DNA of 64,000 bases from Longimicrobium sp. (GTDB taxonomy: Bacteria > Gemmatimonadota > Gemmatimonadetes > Longimicrobiales > Longimicrobiaceae). Both the position numbers and the translations under genes were made by a program. Numbering within the stretch: position 1 is the first letter of the stretch; each line of letters begins with the position of its first letter. Of the stretch, positions 16,647-24,953 are shown one piece after another. The notes under the pieces were generated by a model. It was not told where the DNA came from, ran no database searches, and saw only the letters and a program-made list of their open reading frames with translations. The DNA lies in NCBI GenBank assembly GCA_036389135.1, contig DASVQP010000029.1, positions 1-64,000 of the forward strand, given 5' to 3'.

Positions 16647-19600
16647 ATGCGCCTACCCAGTCTGCGCCGGTGTCTCGGAGCGGCCCTGCTCGCCGCCGCC
16701 GGAGGGCTCACGGCCCTTCCCGCGGCGGCGCAGGACCCCGCGTACGTGATCACCGGCACCGTGGTCGACGCCCAGAGCCGGGCGCCGCTCCCGAACGCGG
16801 CGGTCCAGATCCGCGGCGGGTCGACCGCGACCGTGCTGCGCACCCTGACCGACGCGGCTGGCCGCTACCGGCTGCGGGCCCAGGTGAACCCCGGCAGCTA
16901 TACGATCCAGTACTCGCTGATCGGCCGGCAGACCACCACCCGCCCGGTGACGCTCGCCGCCGCCCGCGAGGTGACGATGGACGCGGTGGCGCTGACCGCC
17001 GCCGCCCTGGAACTGCAGGAGCTGGTGGTGACCGGCACCGGCGCGCCGGCCGAGCGCCGGCAGCTGGGGAACACCGTGGCCAGCGTGACCGGCGAGGCCG
17101 TGGCCGAGGCCCCGGGCGCCACCTCGGTGGACCAGGCGCTCCAGGGGAAGATCGCCGGCGCCGAGATCAGCGAGACCTCGGGGCAGCCGGGCGGCGGCGT
17201 CAGCATCCGCCTGCGCGGCACCAACACCATCCTGGGGAACGCCGAGCCGCTGATCGTTGTGGACGGCGTGATCGTGGACAACAACAACGAGGCGCTGGTG
17301 GGGCTGGGCGCCAACGCAACCCGCACCAACACCGCGCTCACCAACCGACTGTCCGACATCGCGCCGGAAGACATCGAGCGGGTGGAGGTGCTCAAGGGCG
17401 CCGCGGCGGCCGCGCTGTACGGCTCGCGCGCCAACAGCGGCGTCATCCAGATCTTCACGCGCCGCGGCCGTCAGGGGCGTCCACAGGTCAGCTTCCGCAC
17501 GGAGATGCAGGCGTCGCGCACCCCCGGCTTCCTGCGGCTGAACCGCGAGACGAAGATCGGCCGCGCCGAGGTGCTCTCCGGCATCCCGGCGTCGCGCACG
17601 GGCGCGGACACGGTGCGCTACGACTTCCAGGACCAGGTCTTCCAGACCGGCGTCGGCACCAGCAACCAGCTCTCCGTATCGGGCGGGGGCGAGGGGACGA
17701 CGTACTACCTCTCCGGCAACTGGAACGACGAGGAAGGGATCGTGCGCTCCACCGGCTACGAGCGCTTCGGCGGGCGCGGGCGCATCACGCAGCGCATCTC
17801 CGACTGGCTGGAGGTGGGGGCGAACGGGAGCTTCCTGCGCACCCAGACCAACCTGGTGCCCGAGGGCGAGCAGACGCAGGGAATCCTGACCGGGATCATC
17901 TTCACCCCCACGCACTTCAACGCGGCGGCGCGCGACACGCTCACCGGGCGCTACGTCTACAACCCCATCGTGGGCGCCAACGTGCTGGACGTGGTGGAGA
18001 ACTGGGAGGCGCGCAACGACGTGACGCGCTTCCTGGGGAGCGCGCAGGCCACGGCCACGCCGCTGCCGAACCTGACCATCACCTACCTGGCCGGGATCGA
18101 CGACGGGCGCGAGGAGAACACCTACCTGCAGCCGCGCGCCTCCACCGGGGCAACCTTTACGGGGTCGCTGCAGACGCCGGTGCGCTCCATCCGGCGCTTC
18201 AACAACGACCTGACCGCCACGCTGGAGTCGCAGCTCCGCCCGGGGCTGGGGCTCACCAGCACGGCCGGCTTCCGCTACACCAACGACCGCACCAACACCA
18301 TCCGCTCGGCCGTCTCGGACATCCTTCCCGACCAGCAGCTGGCGATCGGGGCGGTGCAGACGGCTTCGCAGTCGCTGGTGGAGCTGCGCACCATGGGCGG
18401 CTTCCTGCAGGAGCGGGTGGCCATCGCGGACCGCCTCTTCCTTACGGCCGGCATCAACGCCGAGGCGTCGTCGGCGTTCGGCGCGGGCCAGCGCTGGCAG
18501 ATGTTTCCGCGCCTGAGCGCGTCGTACGACGTGCAGGACGAGCCGGGCTTTTCCACGGGGCCGCTGGGACGCGTGTTCAGCGGGCTGCGCCTGCGCGCCG
18601 CCTACGGGCAGACGGGCGGCCAGCCGCCGAGCGAGTACCTCAACCAGGTGACGTACACCAACGTGCTGTACGGCGGCCGCGTGGGGCTGCGCCCGGACAC
18701 CCGGGCCGCCAACCCCGAGCTGAAGCCGGAGAGGCAGCGCGAGTACGAGTTCGGCGCGGACGCTGGCTTCTTCAGGGACCGCATCGCGGCCGAGTTCACC
18801 TACTACGACAAGGTGACCACCGACCTGGTGCTCTCGGTGCCGCTGGCGCTAACCAGCGGCTTCGCCAACGAGTTCCGCAACATCGGCGAGCTTAGCAACC
18901 GCGGCATAGAGCTGTCGCTGAGCAGCGTGAACGTGCAGCGTCCCGACTTCACCTGGAACAGCCGCTTCCTCTTCGCGCGCAACCGCAACAAGATCGAGCG
19001 TCTGAGCGCGGCTTCGGACACGCTGACCTTCGAGTACCTGAACGCGGTGATCGAGGGGCAGCCGCTGGGCGTCTTCCTGGGCCGCGTGTACCCGCGCGAC
19101 TCCGAGGGCAACAAGCTGCACCTGGGCGCGGGCGGCGTGCCGGTGAACGCGCGCGACACCCTGCGCGACGCGAGCGGCAACATCATCCGCAACGCGGACG
19201 GCACGCCGGCGAACGTCTTCCGCCGCCGCATCCTGGGCGATCCGAACCCGGACTTCACCGCTTCGCTGCAGAACTCCTTCAACATCCGCGGGGTGGAGCT
19301 GGCGCTGCTCGTGGACGGGCGCTTCGGCAACGAGGTGGCCAACTTCACGCGCCGCAGCTCGGAGTTCTTTGGCTCGGCCCCCACGGCCGGGATGGAGGCG
19401 CGCGGCGACACGATCTCGGGCACCTTCAGCCGCAACACGGAGCGCAACCTCCTGTGGGAGGAGTTCATCGAGGACGGCTCCTTCGTGAAGCTGCGCGAGG
19501 TGGCGCTGGGCTACCGCTTCGACGCCCCGTGGGTGCGCCGCTTTGGCGCCAACGAGGTGGGGCTGCGCGTGGCCGGCCGCAACCTGCACACCTGGACCAG

Positions 19601-19721
19601 TTACAGCGGCCTGGACCCGGAGATCAACCTGTTCGCCGCCAGCACGGTGGCGCGCGGTGTGGACTTCGCCACCACCCCCATCCCGCGCACCGTCGTGGTG
19701 AGCCTCGACTTCAACTTCTAA
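16647..19721 (+). CDS. SusC/RagA-type TonB-dependent outer-membrane transporter
   Basis: This 1024-residue protein has a signal peptide ending near AAAQ, a carboxypeptidase-regulatory-like domain (about 34-115), a TonB plug with the SusC signature LKGAAAAALYGSRANSGVI near residue 250, and a long beta-barrel finishing in VVVSLDFNF. It imports a nutrient bound by the SusD-like partner encoded eight bases downstream. The start is ATG 16647 with GGAGA upstream. No glycosidase or protease gene adjoins the pair, so the substrate is unknown. Confidence 0.95.
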   Translation: MRLPSLRRCLGAALLAAAGGLTALPAAAQDPAYVITGTVVDAQSRAPLPNAAVQIRGGSTATVLRTLTDAAGRYRLRAQVNPGSYTIQYSLIGRQTTTRPVTLAAAREVTMDAVALTAAALELQELVVTGTGAPAERRQLGNTVASVTGEAVAEAPGATSVDQALQGKIAGAEISETSGQPGGGVSIRLRGTNTILGNAEPLIVVDGVIVDNNNEALVGLGANATRTNTALTNRLSDIAPEDIERVEVLKGAAAAALYGSRANSGVIQIFTRRGRQGRPQVSFRTEMQASRTPGFLRLNRETKIGRAEVLSGIPASRTGADTVRYDFQDQVFQTGVGTSNQLSVSGGGEGTTYYLSGNWNDEEGIVRSTGYERFGGRGRITQRISDWLEVGANGSFLRTQTNLVPEGEQTQGILTGIIFTPTHFNAAARDTLTGRYVYNPIVGANVLDVVENWEARNDVTRFLGSAQATATPLPNLTITYLAGIDDGREENTYLQPRASTGATFTGSLQTPVRSIRRFNNDLTATLESQLRPGLGLTSTAGFRYTNDRTNTIRSAVSDILPDQQLAIGAVQTASQSLVELRTMGGFLQERVAIADRLFLTAGINAEASSAFGAGQRWQMFPRLSASYDVQDEPGFSTGPLGRVFSGLRLRAAYGQTGGQPPSEYLNQVTYTNVLYGGRVGLRPDTRAANPELKPERQREYEFGADAGFFRDRIAAEFTYYDKVTTDLVLSVPLALTSGFANEFRNIGELSNRGIELSLSSVNVQRPDFTWNSRFLFARNRNKIERLSAASDTLTFEYLNAVIEGQPLGVFLGRVYPRDSEGNKLHLGAGGVPVNARDTLRDASGNIIRNADGTPANVFRRRILGDPNPDFTASLQNSFNIRGVELALLVDGRFGNEVANFTRRSSEFFGSAPTAGMEARGDTISGTFSRNTERNLLWEEFIEDGSFVKLREVALGYRFDAPWVRRFGANEVGLRVAGRNLHTWTSYSGLDPEINLFAASTVARGVDFATTPIPRTVVVSLDFNF

Positions 19722-19728
19722 GGCACGC

Positions 19729-21075
19729 ATGAACTTCTTGAACCACGGGCGGGGCGCAGGGCGCGCGGGGGTGGCGCTGCTGATGGCGGCGCTCGCCGCC
19801 ACCGCGGGGTGCGACCTGGACCTGACCAACCCGAACGCCCCCCTGGAAGAGGACGTGCTCACCGACCCCGAGCTCGTCCTGACCACGGCGGTGGGGATCC
19901 AGAAGCAGTACGCGGACAGCATTCTCGTCTTCGTCCGCGCGCCGGAGCTGGTGACGGACCAGTGGGGGGCCCGCTTCCTGGCGCTGCCCGCCGACCAATC
20001 GCTGGTAACGGGCACGCCCGACCCGACGTTCGGGGTGGTGGGCGACCCCTTCGCGGCGGCGTACCGCATCGCGCGCACGGCCGACGTGCTCACGCGCAGC
20101 GCTCCGGGGGTGGGGCTGAGCCGCGGGCAGGTGGTGGGGATCTCGGTGCTGTCGAAGCTGCTGCGCTCCATGGCGATCGGGCACCTGACGACGCAGTACG
20201 AGCAGATGCCGCTGACGTACGACACGCTGGGCGCCCCGCCGCGCCCGCGTGCCGAGGTGCGCGACTCGGTGATCGCGACGCTGGAAAGCGCGCGCGCCGA
20301 GCTGGCGACGGTAACCGACGACGAGCTCGCCCCCTTCCGCACGCGGGTGCTGGTGCCCAGCTCGGGCGCCGGCATCGACCTGCGCAACACGGTGGACGCG
20401 ATGCTGGCGCGCTACTACCTGTTCGACGCGCGCTACCCGGAGGCGCTGGCGGCGGCGGGGCGGGTGAACCGCACGGTGGTGTCGCACCTCCAGTACCCGC
20501 TCCCGGGGCAGAACCCGATCTGGCAGTACGGGCTGAGCCTGAACTACGTGGGCGCGCGCAGGGAGTTCTTCCTCGAGGCGCAGCCGGGCGACGCGCGTCC
20601 GGCGTTCTGGGCGAACCGCAGCCCCGGCGCCACGCTGGGCAACCCGGACTCCATCTTCACCTTCCGCGCGTACGGCGGCGCCCGCACGGATGCGTACCCG
20701 CTGTACCTGCCGGACGAAATGCGCCTGATCCAGGCGGAGGCGCAGGCGCGGCTGGGGCGGCTGGATCTTGCCGCGGCGCTGATCAACCAGGTGCGCTCGG
20801 AGGGGCGGGACGTAAACGGCCTGTGCCCGGCGCAGCCCACGACGGCGCTTCCCGAGCCGCGCGGGTGCCTTCCGCCGCTCCCGGCGAGCGCGCTGGACAC
20901 GGAGGCCGAGGTGTTCGCGCAGATCCTGTACGAGCGGCGCTACGAGCTGTTCGGGCAGGGGCTGCGCTGGGAGGACCTGCGGCGGCTGCGGGCGTACACG
21001 TCCGAGCGCCCGTCGATCGAGTTCCTGCCGTACCCGCAGTCGGAGTGCGAGAGGAACCCGAACTCCGGCTGCTGA
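19729..21075 (+). CDS. SusD/RagB-like surface lipoprotein
   Basis: This 448-residue lipoprotein has a signal peptide with the lipobox ATAGC followed by DLDLTNPN, the usual SusD-type start. Helical repeats and a C-terminal motif RRYELFGQGLRWEDLRRL match RagB/SusD proteins, which hold substrate over the SusC barrel. It is co-transcribed with the SusC-like gene and followed by a terminator at 21100. Confidence 0.93.
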   Translation: MNFLNHGRGAGRAGVALLMAALAATAGCDLDLTNPNAPLEEDVLTDPELVLTTAVGIQKQYADSILVFVRAPELVTDQWGARFLALPADQSLVTGTPDPTFGVVGDPFAAAYRIARTADVLTRSAPGVGLSRGQVVGISVLSKLLRSMAIGHLTTQYEQMPLTYDTLGAPPRPRAEVRDSVIATLESARAELATVTDDELAPFRTRVLVPSSGAGIDLRNTVDAMLARYYLFDARYPEALAAAGRVNRTVVSHLQYPLPGQNPIWQYGLSLNYVGARREFFLEAQPGDARPAFWANRSPGATLGNPDSIFTFRAYGGARTDAYPLYLPDEMRLIQAEAQARLGRLDLAAALINQVRSEGRDVNGLCPAQPTTALPEPRGCLPPLPASALDTEAEVFAQILYERRYELFGQGLRWEDLRRLRAYTSERPSIEFLPYPQSECERNPNSGC

Positions 21076-21099
21076 TGGGCCGGGGCGAGTGATGTGAAG

Positions 21100-21128
21100 A
21101 GGGGCGTCCGGGTGGGCGCCCCTCTTTT
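21100..21128 (+). terminator. Terminator of the SusC/SusD-like operon
   Basis: AGGGGCG and CGCCCCT form a seven-base stem followed by CTTTTT, 25 bases after the SusD-like stop. Confidence 0.85.
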
Positions 21129-21175
21129 TCGCGCGTATTCGGCGGCGTGCGGCGGGGGAGCGGCGGGGGATGAAA

Positions 21176-21265
21176 TGAATCCCCCGCCTGGAACGACGGG
21201 AAGACCGCTGAAGCGGTCTCGTGCACCGACGTTTATGAGCGCGCCGGCCTTCAGTCGCACCCGAA
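21176..21265. repeat. Dispersed hairpin element, copy 2 (plus orientation)
   Basis: It has the linker CCTGGAACGACGGGAAG, then the hairpin GACCGCTGAAGCGGTC and CTCG, matching copy 1 at 2103-2235 position for position but with a different, still paired, hairpin sequence. Confidence 0.6.
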
Positions 21266-21372
21266 AGCGGGCTGCGGAGAAGCGGATGGCACGGGCAGCC
21301 ACGTGGGGCGGCCCCTACCGAATTCGTGTGCGGGGCGGGGGTCGAGGAAGGCGGAGGGAGGGCGTGATGAAT

Positions 21373-21404
21373 CACGCCCCTACGATGGGGGTCGTAGGGG
21401 CGTG
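21373..21404. repeat. Perfect 13-bp inverted repeat
   Basis: CACGCCCCTACGA and TCGTAGGGGCGTG flank six G/T bases. It ends 15 bases from the stop of the minus-strand gene at 21419 and may be its terminator or part of a dispersed repeat with CCCCTAC words. Confidence 0.55.
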
Positions 21405-21418
21405 AGGCGGAACGAGGG

Positions 21419-21985
21419 TCAGCGGGTGCGGACGGAGACGCCGACGGTGGTGGCGCCGCCGGGGTCCACGCTGACGCGGGCGGCGGCGGGGGGCTGGAAC
21501 TCCTGCCACTCCTCCCGCGCCAGCGCCCAGCCCAGCGCCCCGCCGATGGCACCCCCAAGCACCGCCCCGCTCGCCGCGGCAAGAGCCGTGGTGCCGGGAA
21601 TCTCCCAGCGGTCGCCCGATTCGGAGGTGGCGAGGAGGGGGCCGCTCACCAGCCCCGCGGCGCCCAGGGAGATGGCCCCCATGCGGGCGCCGCGCCAGGC
21701 GGTGTGCTGGCGGCGCACTCCCAGGCTTCGCGCCAGCCCGCGCACGTCGGCGAAGGGGATCGTGCGCTCCACCCCGGTGCCGCGCTGGCGGACGGTGAGC
21801 CCCTGCCACTCGTAGGCGGTCAGCACGCCCATGAACGGGCCCTCCCCCTGGTCCGGCGTGACGACGCGCACGGTGTCGCCCACTCCCAGCGCGCGGATGC
21901 GGCTGTGCTGCGCGTGGGCCGCGCCCGGCACGGCGGCCAGGAGGAGAAGGACTGCAAGAAGGCGGTTCGAGATTGTCTTCGTCAT
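21419..21985 (-). CDS. Exported glycine-zipper protein, unknown function
   Basis: This 188-residue protein has a signal peptide ending AAHAQ and a C-terminal glycine-rich segment (SGAVLGGAIGGALGWAL, about 135-155) typical of glycine-zipper membrane motifs. The middle resembles a short SH3-like or beta-rich domain (VGDTVRVV). No named family is recognised. The ATG at 21985 lies at the start of the signal peptide. Confidence 0.65.
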   Translation of the reverse strand: MTKTISNRLLAVLLLLAAVPGAAHAQHSRIRALGVGDTVRVVTPDQGEGPFMGVLTAYEWQGLTVRQRGTGVERTIPFADVRGLARSLGVRRQHTAWRGARMGAISLGAAGLVSGPLLATSESGDRWEIPGTTALAAASGAVLGGAIGGALGWALAREEWQEFQPPAAARVSVDPGGATTVGVSVRTR

Positions 21986-22139
21986 CGGGAGAGCGGCGGG
22001 TTGAGCAGCGTGCGAGCCCGTATGGTGGCGCACGAAACGAGCCCGGGCAAGGGAGAGGGGCTCGCCGCGTGCTTCCGCGATGGGGCGACCCTCCGCTCCC
22101 GATCCGACATTCGCCGCCGAGTCGCAGGGCTCTCCGAGC
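21986..22139. other. Intergenic region, no feature seen
   Basis: This is the first part of a 410-base gap between the divergent exported-protein and haloperoxidase genes. I see no gene in it; the haloperoxidase promoter and leader follow at 22140. Confidence 0.5.
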
Positions 22140-22168
22140 TTGACACAATCGCATGCCGCCTTTATTGT
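22140..22168 (+). promoter_or_regulatory. Sigma-70-type promoter of haloperoxidase gene 1
   Basis: TTGACA and TATTGT are separated by exactly 17 bases. The start codon is about 220 bases beyond the predicted transcription start, leaving a long leader. Confidence 0.7.
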
Positions 22169-22174
22169 GCCATT

Positions 22175-22243
22175 CAGACGTATCGAAATTTGAAGCGGGG
22201 CACATCGCCCCGTCCGGCACAGCGACCGGGCGGGGCCTTTTTG
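22175..22243 (+). promoter_or_regulatory. Leader RNA with terminator/antiterminator-like hairpins, copy 1
   Basis: An 11-bp terminator-type stem (22207-22236, one G-T pair) is followed by CTTTTTG. Its left arm can pair instead with GGGGC just upstream (22197-22201), giving an alternative hairpin with a five-base loop. The predicted distance from transcription start to the T-run is about 63 bases. The same layout, spacing and loop size recur before the second haloperoxidase gene at 24733-24799. It may be an attenuator or a short RNA. Confidence 0.6.
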
Positions 22244-22395
22244 CGTCCCCAAAGGCTGACGGAACAGAGAAGGGCCGACTCCAGGCCCCCCGGCAGAGCG
22301 ATCCGGGACCGGTTGCAGACCCGCCGCGGCGAATGTCCGCGGCGGGTACGGAAACCGTCCGCCACTCGTGCGGCGGACCCGGCCCGGAGGGGAGC

Positions 22396-24678
22396 ATGGC
22401 AAAGGCGCACACGCTGGTGGAGGACTTCAACGACAACGCCCCCGACAACACGCGGTGGTGGGTGTTCGGCGACGCGCGGGAGGTGAACCGGAGGCTGGAG
22501 CTCTGGAATCTCAGCAGCAAGGCGGACAGCTACGCGGGCTACACCGCCAAGGACGCGTACGACCTCACCGCCTCCCGCATCTGGGTGGAGCTGGTGCGGG
22601 CGCCGCGCACCGGGCAGGCGCAGCTGCGCGCGTACGTCAGCGAGGGGAACGAGATCGCCATCGGGCTCGTCAACGGGCTCCTCCGCTGCGAGCAGCAGAC
22701 CGGGGGCGCGTACCTGGTGTTCCTCACGGTGCCATACGACTTCCAGGCGCACCGCTGGCTCCAGATCCGCGAGCAGCACGGCACGGTGTTCTGGGAGGTC
22801 TCGCGGGACGGGTGGGAGTGGACGACGCTGTTCAGCAACCCCGCCCCCTTTGCGCTCACCGGCATCAAGCCGGGGCTGTTCAGCGGCACGTACCAGGCGG
22901 CGCCCGCGCCGGGGCTGGTGGTGTTCGACAACCTGAACGTGCGGGAGACGAGCCTCTCGCGCCGCGTGGACCAGCGCCGCCTCTCCGCGCGCGAAGTCCG
23001 CGAGCAGGCTGCCGAGCTGGCGGCGCGCCGTCCCCACGAGGAGCACGCCAACAACAACGACGAGGTCGACTACCACGCCACGCCGCTGGCCGGTAACTAC
23101 TCCAAGAGCCTCAAGCACGACTCGCTGGGCGACCCGGTGGGCTACTCGTACGCGTCGCTGCTGCGGGCGCTGCAGAGCGAGGACCCCGGCGACTTCGAGG
23201 AGATCGTGCTGGCCTCCACCGACGCGCTCAAGCTGACCAACCCGCAGTCGGGGCTGGCGTTCGACGTGGAGGGGCCGGATGCGCAGGAGCTGACCATGGC
23301 GCCGGCGCCGCGCTTCGACAGCGAGCAGACGGCGCACGAGGCGGGGGAGCTGTACTGGATGGCGGCGGCGCGCGACGTCCACTTCGCGGCATACGGCAGC
23401 AACGCCACCATCGCCGCCGCCATCACGTCGATGAACGGCGAGTTTCCGTGGTTCGGCGGCACCACGCCCGTAACGGCGCAGAACGTCTTCCGGGGGATCT
23501 ACCCGGGCGAGCAGACGGGGCCGTACGTCAGCCAGTTCCTGCTCAAGGGCAACACCGATCCCCGCAAGCCTGCCGGGTTCGGGCGCGACGCCTTGGACGG
23601 CTTCATCTCCTACGGCGCCCGCGTCATCGACCAGCGCCTGGTTCCCGCGCTCGCCGGTAAGAACTATCTGGGAGGGTTCCCGGTGTGGCTCGACGTGCAG
23701 AACGGGATGGACCGGCGCGGCATGGACCTGTTCGAGAGCACCCGCGTCTTCATCCGCAACCTGCGCGATGGTGCCACCTTTGTGCACTTCGACCAGGTGC
23801 TCGACGCCTTCTACAACGCGGCGTGGCTCCTCATGTCGGAGCCCACGGGCAACCAGCTCAGCTTCCAGTCCGGCGTCACCAAGCGGCCGCAGATCGACGC
23901 GGAGTTCGCCAAGAACGCGGGCAACCCGTACGACCCCCCCGGCGTGCTGATGGACGCGCGCAAGCAGGTGGGGTTCGCCACCTTTGGGCCCATCCACCTG
24001 CTGCAGGTGCTCGGCGAGGTGCTGGGCCGCGCGCTGCGGGCCGTGTGGTGGCAGAAGTGGGGAGTGCACCGCCGGCTGCGTCCAGAGGAGTACGGCGGGC
24101 GCGTGCACAACCAGATGATGTTCAACCAGAGCGCGGGCACGCAGGGGCGCGCCTACCCCCTTCACACCAGCATCACCACGTCGCTGCTGGGCGGCGGGCT
24201 GGCTCCGTACTTCGGGCAGCCGGGGGAGCTCTCCCCCTCCTCGTACCTGCTGCCCCAGGCGTACTCCGAGGGCGCACCCACGCACCCGGCGTACGGCGCG
24301 GGGCACGCCACCGGCAGCGGGGCGCTCGCCACCATGCTCAAGGCGTTCTTCGACGAGACGGCCGTCATCGAGAACCCGCTCCTGGCCAGCACCGACGGCC
24401 TGTCGCTGGTCGCGTACACGGGCGGCGACGCGGGGCAGATGACGGTGGGCGGCGAGCTGAACAAGCTGGCCGGGAACATCGCCATCTTCCGCAACGCGGC
24501 GGGGGTGCACTGGCGCAGCGACTACACGGAGTCGCTCCCCTTTGGCGAGGCCATCGCCATCCGCATGCTCCAGGAGATGTCGCTGGGCTTCAACGAGGAC
24601 GACGCCTACTTCCAGCTCACCCGGTTCGACGGCCAGACCATCCGCATCTTCGACGGCAAGGTGGTGGCGCTGGTGTGA
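22396..24678 (+). CDS. Vanadium-dependent haloperoxidase-like protein with lectin-like N-domain
   Basis: This 760-residue protein has a beta-rich concanavalin-like domain at about 5-185 and a vanadium haloperoxidase/PAP2 domain at about 210-760. Vanadate-site residues are visible: Lys554 and Arg562 in KWGVHRRLRP with algal bromoperoxidase spacing, Gly636-His637, and Arg699-x5-His705 in FRNAAGVHW. The usual Ser before Gly-His is Ala635. No signal peptide is evident. The ATG at 22396 follows GAGGGGA. A paralogue without the N-domain follows at 24954. The reaction, halide oxidation by peroxide or phosphatase-like, is not settled. Confidence 0.88.
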   Translation: MAKAHTLVEDFNDNAPDNTRWWVFGDAREVNRRLELWNLSSKADSYAGYTAKDAYDLTASRIWVELVRAPRTGQAQLRAYVSEGNEIAIGLVNGLLRCEQQTGGAYLVFLTVPYDFQAHRWLQIREQHGTVFWEVSRDGWEWTTLFSNPAPFALTGIKPGLFSGTYQAAPAPGLVVFDNLNVRETSLSRRVDQRRLSAREVREQAAELAARRPHEEHANNNDEVDYHATPLAGNYSKSLKHDSLGDPVGYSYASLLRALQSEDPGDFEEIVLASTDALKLTNPQSGLAFDVEGPDAQELTMAPAPRFDSEQTAHEAGELYWMAAARDVHFAAYGSNATIAAAITSMNGEFPWFGGTTPVTAQNVFRGIYPGEQTGPYVSQFLLKGNTDPRKPAGFGRDALDGFISYGARVIDQRLVPALAGKNYLGGFPVWLDVQNGMDRRGMDLFESTRVFIRNLRDGATFVHFDQVLDAFYNAAWLLMSEPTGNQLSFQSGVTKRPQIDAEFAKNAGNPYDPPGVLMDARKQVGFATFGPIHLLQVLGEVLGRALRAVWWQKWGVHRRLRPEEYGGRVHNQMMFNQSAGTQGRAYPLHTSITTSLLGGGLAPYFGQPGELSPSSYLLPQAYSEGAPTHPAYGAGHATGSGALATMLKAFFDETAVIENPLLASTDGLSLVAYTGGDAGQMTVGGELNKLAGNIAIFRNAAGVHWRSDYTESLPFGEAIAIRMLQEMSLGFNEDDAYFQLTRFDGQTIRIFDGKVVALV

Positions 24679-24697
24679 CGGCACGATGCGGCGGCAC

Positions 24698-24726
24698 TTG
24701 ACCGGCCCGCGGAGCTCCGCTATCCT
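24698..24726 (+). promoter_or_regulatory. Sigma-70-type promoter of haloperoxidase gene 2
   Basis: TTGACC and TATCCT are separated by 17 bases, 20 bases after the stop of gene 1. This shows that the second gene has its own promoter. Confidence 0.65.
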
Positions 24727-24732
24727 TACCTC

Positions 24733-24799
24733 CGAAGATTTACCGAAACCAGACAGGGGCCCAGAGCTCCGCCCGGCATAGCGCCGGGCGGGGCTTTTT
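24733..24799 (+). promoter_or_regulatory. Leader RNA with terminator/antiterminator-like hairpins, copy 2
   Basis: An 11-bp stem (24766-24794, one G-T pair) is followed by TTTTT. The upstream GGGGC at 24756-24760 can pair with GCTCC at 24766-24770 across a five-base loop. Both leaders share CGAAA before the GGGGC. The C to T difference from copy 1 keeps pairing in both structures. Confidence 0.6.
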
Positions 24800-24953
24800 C
24801 GTCCGTACGACAGGGCTCCCCCAGGGAGAAGGAAGGGAGGGCATCCTCCACGCTTCGGCGGCCGTGCGGCCGTGGGGCGACCCCGCCATGACGGGGAAAG
24901 CGGGCCAACGGGCGCGGCTGTCGCGCCCATCATACCCACAGAGGAGCCCCACC

